A DNA stretch of 64,000 nucleotides from Solenopsis invicta (Eukaryota; Arthropoda; Insecta; Hymenoptera; Formicidae): the NCBI RefSeq assembly GCF_016802725.1, contig NC_052667.1, positions 27,287,346 through 27,351,345 of the forward strand, given 5' to 3'. The translations under genes and the position numbers were made by a program. Within the stretch, counting starts at the first letter, position 1; every line of letters begins with the position of its first letter. Shown one piece after another: positions 58,933 through 64,000 of this stretch. Under the pieces are notes generated by a model. The model was not told where the DNA came from, searched no databases, and saw only the letters and a program-made list of their open reading frames with translations.

Positions 58933-61900
58933 TTCCCTTCCGTAATACACGTTCGTGCGCAACGCAAGAGAAGAAGCTCGTTAAGACCAGGCCCGTGAGG
59001 ACGTCGAAGGAACGTTCCGCGTGATCCTTTTAGATCCGTTTCAAACGGCTTCCTTCGGATTTAATCCTTCGAACTGTCGGCCGCATCACGTTGCACAATT
59101 ATTCTGATTCATTTCCTGATTGCATATAGCGAACTTTTTTCGATTCTCTAAAATCCTTTTTTTAGTACAATTTTATTACCTGTATTTTAAGCTTTCAAGT
59201 CGTAATCTTACGATATAATCCTATTATGTAACCGATTGTACAAGTGATATAATTTATGCAATTCGTTCGTAAAAATTTCGAGTCTCACAAAGTTAATATG
59301 AATGAACGCATGAAATTTGCACGTGCATACAAAAAAAGGAGTGAAAATTAAAATCTAAATGAACATCTCTAATTAATAAACAATAATTAAATTTATTTCT
59401 TCGTATAATATTGATATTACAAATATTATTCTTAAATCGTGATGTGTAAGTCGAAGATATAAATATTGTACTTGTTCAGTGTGACAAATTACTTTCTAAA
59501 ATACATTTCATTTCCTTTTTCCGTAATTCGCGTCAGATAGAGCGTAGTTTTTGACAGTTGTAAAAAAACTGGCCTAAAGATACACGTGTTTCGCGAACAT
59601 CCCCTTCCCCTCTCCTTCGTGACGTCTCTAGAGGAATCAATCTTCCCAAAGGATTCTCCGTTGGCAGCACGGAGCGATTGTCAAGCGCGATTTATCACTG
59701 CAGTCTGTCAGGGGACAACTCCTACGCGAGTCTTAAAAAGGGAGAAACGGAGAAGAAGACGAAGAAAGAGAGAGAGAGAGCATGATGGACGTAAAAAGCG
59801 GACATTCTATCCCCCGCTGTGGGAGCCGAAGGGAATCCCGGAGTGGACCCCAAATGTGATGGCATCTCTAGACCACAGGCACCGAAATTTTTAAGTTACC
59901 TACCCCGCGTGTCCCTCTTCTTGGCGCCGATGAACCGATAAGACCTGAGCAACACGCTTCGAATTTCGTCTGCTGTCACGAGGATGACATGGAACACGAC
60001 AGGACACTCGAAATGCAAAACTCTGGTAGTGCACGAGCTACTCGAGGATCTCTATTTTTATTGTATCGCGCGGCGACCGATAAGTCATCTGGAGAATTGT
60101 TTGGCGCAACGCGACTTCGAGATGAAGAAAAAAAAGTTAATACCGAAATATATACTTTGAGACCTGATAACAGTCTGCGCTAAATCATAATCCTCTTACA
60201 GGCACGGCTGTTATTAAAGCGTACGTCAAGATGCAATATTCGGATAAGAACAAACGTGAACTTCGAGATCGTGCACCATGTTTATACTACGGCATACTTA
60301 GAACCTGAGCTTGTCATTTCAAATGAGATACGAAAGAGGAAATCGTTCCGTTCTACAAAAATAAAGATATTTTACAAAGGTTTTTTTTTTCACGATCGTG
60401 AACGACAGCGGCTGTCGCTTAGGGACCCATTTGTCAAAAATTGTTTGTGAGCACGAGAAAGCAGGTTCGCATTCTTACTTGCCGAGTCACCCTCTATAAG
60501 GGCCGATGATCCGTGGAATAGACGTTAGAAAAATATTTTCTCTCGGCAGGATTGTGGTGTTAGTACCGGAGCGAATGCGCGAGAGGACGAACGAATACGT
60601 TCGAAAGGACGACGAAGCGAAATGCTGGAATCATGTTCTTATATTGAACTCGAGAAGGGGCCACATACCCACCAGATCTTTCGAGTGTTTTCCACGGAGG
60701 ACCAGGAGAGAGACGGCGACTCATCTTCGAGGAGCAGATGCTCGTTAAGATCCTGTCACTCAGGACTCGCCTGGTTGGAGGCTGCAGTGGTCTCGAGCGC
60801 GAACAAGGATTAAAAGATTCCCCGCGAGGATAACAGCGCGAAATTGATGGATATTGCCGGTTGGTGCGGAGCATTGAGCGAAATATAGACAACCTCTGGA
60901 GGTGAAGGAACAAACGTCGCGACTCTCAATTAATTGAAAATAAAGTCGAAAATAAAATCGCTCGCGCGCGATTCTATTTTCGACATTATTTTTAATTATT
61001 CTTTTTCCCCTTAAAATCCAAACTTCGATAAATTTACTCTTTTATTTTTGGATGTGTGATGCAAATTTAATAACTGTAAATTCTTAATCTACTAATTTAG
61101 GAATTATAATATGCGACGTTGAAGCAAATAAAGAAAAATTTAATCGCAGAAATGCACAATGTATAATGCTTTCGTGCAATTCTGTAAACGTACTGTAAGA
61201 TAAAAATGTAGAGACTTTAATTATTTCCAGCATATTTTTAGTTAACGTAACGATGCGAGATCAAAGAATCATTGAGAAAGCTCATTCTGTATTTCAAGAA
61301 AATGGGTCGGTAGCAACGGAACTTTGCGACGAATATTCTGCACGAATGGGGACTGTTTGTACTTTCCGTGATAATTCTCAAGAGAGAAGGCTCTCTCTAA
61401 GGGGGATATTGGCAGAGAACTGGGGTACATTCGTTTCACCCTACGTCTCTGAAAACCCTCGGGGCAAACGAGGTCTTTGCGAAAGTCGATTCCATTATAC
61501 GATGATTCGATTGGTGATACTAACTTGACACGATTACGGATTGTATTCTGCTTTTGTGTACGAGGATTGCAACTTGGATGGACTGTCCAGAAAGTGGTGT
61601 TAGAAATAAATATTCGTATGCAATGTGTTTTTTGGATAACATCGAGTTTTATCGTCGTATATTCAACAGTGTGCAGCGATAAATTGCAGAAAGAATTATT
61701 TATTGAAAGTTAATTTAAGAGAATTTCAAAATAAATTGTGTAGGGAGAAAAATTAAAGAGGAATAACATAAAAAAAAAACAAGATTATATGAAGGCAATT
61801 TTTCGCAACTTGTAACGGATGTATTCTTCGGTGACAGAAAAATGCGACAGCACGTTGTTTGGGAATTAAAATTTAACTTGTCAAAGCTCGAACACCCTTC

Positions 61901-62062
61901 GTCTTTGTGAGAAAAATAACACATGCCAAAGAATCGAAATTCGGCAAATCGTGCGCAGGTTGTTTTCTCTTTCCGAGGCTTTTCTTCTTTCGCTCCAAAA
62001 CAAATAAAAACGCCAAAGAGTGGCCCAACGCAGGCCAGCGTTCCTCTGTCCGCTCTGTCCCG

Positions 62063-62096
<34 letters not shown>
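62063..62096. repeat. (CT)n microsatellite
   Basis: A TC/CT run with one TTT interruption. It yields Arg-Glu and Ser-Leu artefact frames on the two strands. Confidence 0.9.
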
Positions 62097-64000
62097 CCAC
62101 TCCCAATTCCTCTCTTCTTCCTCGGAAGAAAATCCACGGGGGTTCCGTTTCTTTTCTGTGCAACGGCGTCTCATGTAAATGTCGCACTCATACAGCGACA
62201 GACGCGACCCTGATGCGTACGTTGGACGATACCAAACGAGCGAACGAGCCCGCGCGCACACACAAGTGAAAACTTAAGGCGCGGATCTTAACGAGGAGCC
62301 GAAGATTGATGCGGACACGGGCGCAGCATCCGCCCGGGCCCGGTCCATCCTGAAATCGTACACGCGCGTTTCCTGTCTACCCCTCTCTCGTACCTCATCA
62401 CTCTCTGTCATTCGCGCGCATAGGTAGATAGATGCATCGCCGGTGCGTCGTTGTACATCCCCCTTTTCGCTCTCCGCGCGGCACATTGATCATTATAAAT
62501 CTGTAATCTTGCGTTCTCGCTCCCACGTGTTTCTCGACGGCGAATGGGTCTCATCGACCTTCGTGATATTTATCGCTACCGGTCACCGGCGGCCTCTCGT
62601 CGTGGCTCCCATCGACTCGTTTGCGATTAATGCACGTCGTTATCACGGGGCACGCATCGAGTGCCGAGCACAGCCACACCAATCTCTACGCCATTGTACG
62701 AGCGTAAACGTTTTCACGGGGCCCTGGTCGGAGCCTTTGAAGCGGCCCTACTCCACGGGTAACATCAAGATGGGCCTGTCAGGCCCTAACTAGCTAAGGT
62801 CGAGCCCAAGCCGGACTCACACGAACGAAGAGACGCCTCGGGCCGAGTTGTACGCTGTTTTCGTGTTTTGACACGGCCTTCTGACGGGTGACGCTCGTTC
62901 AAATCGGTGTATTTAATGTATTTGTCGCGCTATTAATTTTGCAAACAAATACAATACGGCTCCATTGCGTTGCGGATAAATTTCAACGCCGATGAGTCAG
63001 CTAACAAAATTTAAATAATCGAAGAAACATGGCAATTCTGTAGATATACTTCATTTCATTAGTATTGCAGTGCTATTATCGTATCAATTCAAAATAAGTT
63101 TTGGTTGCGTTGAATAAATACATTGTGCTTAAAAAAATAATTTAGTCAAAACAATATTTTTAGTATTTAATATATAAACAATGATTTTTTAGAGAGTATA
63201 GTGCGCTGAAAAATTGTTCAAAATATTTAAAATCAATCTCATAAATGCGATGTGGCTTTAATAAAAAACATGTATAATATGAAAATTGAGAAATAATGAT
63301 CTGTATTAATTTTTATCCGTTATACATGGCAGTCGAGGTCGAGCACGATACGACAAAAGGACGAGAACGGCAATATCGAATTAAATTTATAGTCGGCATG
63401 GCGACTTATTAAACAGGATGGAAAGTCAGTCCGAATGAGAGGAGCAAAATTATGTCGCAACTAAATAATATGGTCGACGCATTAAAACGACGGCATGAAA
63501 AAGGCGAAGAGCCCGAGTAAAATAATGGATATTTGGATCTTGCGCGGTATAAATGGAAACGAAAGTATCTTTCGCAACACCAGCGACGACGACGACGGCG
63601 ACGACGAACACGGCGAGTAACACGATCGCGAGAATCGATCGGCGATTAAACGTAATTTACTTCGCGCCTTGAGCAGCGTGAAATCGGAGAAGGAAGAATG
63701 TAACTTGGTACCGGTGAAATTCCGACTTATCTTATCCAAGTTAACGCTATACGATCCCACGTAGTGGTAGCGGATGTGTACGCGGCCCCGACTGCTTCCC
63801 AGATAAGTCCCAAATTTTAAGACCGTGTCTTTGCCACCTGCTTACCACTCGCGGCGCAATTTATCGTCCGCCATTACGGCCAGGAATTTATACGGCGGAC
63901 AACCGTTTCTCATATTCAATACCGCCGAGGTTGTTCTTCCTCCTTCGTCGTCGATTATGCGCAGGTAACCGTTCGGAACGTGCACGATCGAGATCGATTT

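Larger units (their letters stand above)
52243..64000. other. Non-coding right arm: probable first intron or upstream region of the RYK-type gene
   Basis: There are 11.7 kb with no exon that I can support. The part to about 53380 is AT-rich and includes a fold-back element. From about 53400 rightwards CpG-rich blocks dominate (53400-54900, 56000-57350, 57500-58050, 58400-59050, 59550-60900, 61880-62900, 63300-64000), separated by AT-rich gaps. Frames on both strands are compositional. The missing signal-peptide exon should lie here or beyond the window. Confidence 0.45.

Noticed and set aside
61715..62269. Arg-Glu and Ser-Leu rich frames on both strands
   Set aside because: Created by the (CT)n microsatellite at 62063-62096.
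63482..63760. 92-residue frame ending in a hydrophobic stretch
   Set aside because: The hydrophobic part is C-terminal and the rest is Ser-rich from GAC/CGT-type repeats; no family and no exon junctions.
63840..63875. Short minus-strand frame MADDKLRREW followed by a GTAAGC donor
   Set aside because: Looked like a possible first exon, but it has no signal peptide, so it cannot be the RYK start, and no partner exon was identified.
1..64000. tRNA, rRNA, CRISPR or bacterial operon features
   Set aside because: I looked for cloverleaf-like arms, regularly spaced direct repeats with spacers and Shine-Dalgarno-led gene runs and saw none; the window is eukaryotic.

Overview
The window looks like a piece of an insect nuclear genome, most likely a hymenopteran such as an ant, bee or wasp; the order is an inference. 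It shows AT-rich introns with GT/AG junctions, single-copy multi-exon genes, TATA plus TCAGT-type initiators, microsatellites and small fold-back transposons. Only one gene has a recognisable family: an RYK/Derailed/Doughnut-type Wnt receptor (pseudo)kinase on the minus strand at 46.7-52.2 kb. Its first exon was not found.

From 1.4 to 42.9 kb lies a cluster of small secreted-protein genes that I cannot assign to a family. I rebuilt them exon by exon, checking splice sites and phase: a damaged or doubtful gene (+, 1447-2274); gene A (-, 3551-6726, 368 aa); gene B (-, 15009-19512, 354 aa, Gly-rich, CxxC motifs, SSSS-rich tail); gene C (-, 24107-26002, Ser/Ala/Gly-rich, then repeated RPTxxI motifs); gene D (-, 28238-29943, 50-residue Thr/Ser/Lys repeats); gene F (+, 33790-39327, mucin-like and Gly/Tyr/Pro-rich, with alternative exon ends); gene E (-, 39930-42879, 272 aa, furin site and sequons). 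Most start with a short exon that encodes little more than a signal peptide and ends in phase 1. The layout suggests a fast-evolving set of extracellular (cuticle, silk, gland or eggshell-like) proteins, but no function can be assigned from sequence alone.

The cluster shows recent rearrangement. There is a tandem exon duplication inside gene B. A tandem duplication around gene D left a first-exon relic without a start codon. A perfect 32-bp tandem duplication shifts the reading frame of gene D's C-terminus. Several fold-back elements are present, including a 396-bp element with 8-bp target duplications inside gene E.

The remaining DNA (about 6.8-15 kb, 19.6-24.1 kb, 30-33.6 kb, 43-46.6 kb and 52.3-64 kb) has no gene that I can support. 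It alternates AT-rich spacer with CpG-rich islands; the right-hand 12 kb is probably intron or 5' region of the RYK-type gene or intergenic DNA.
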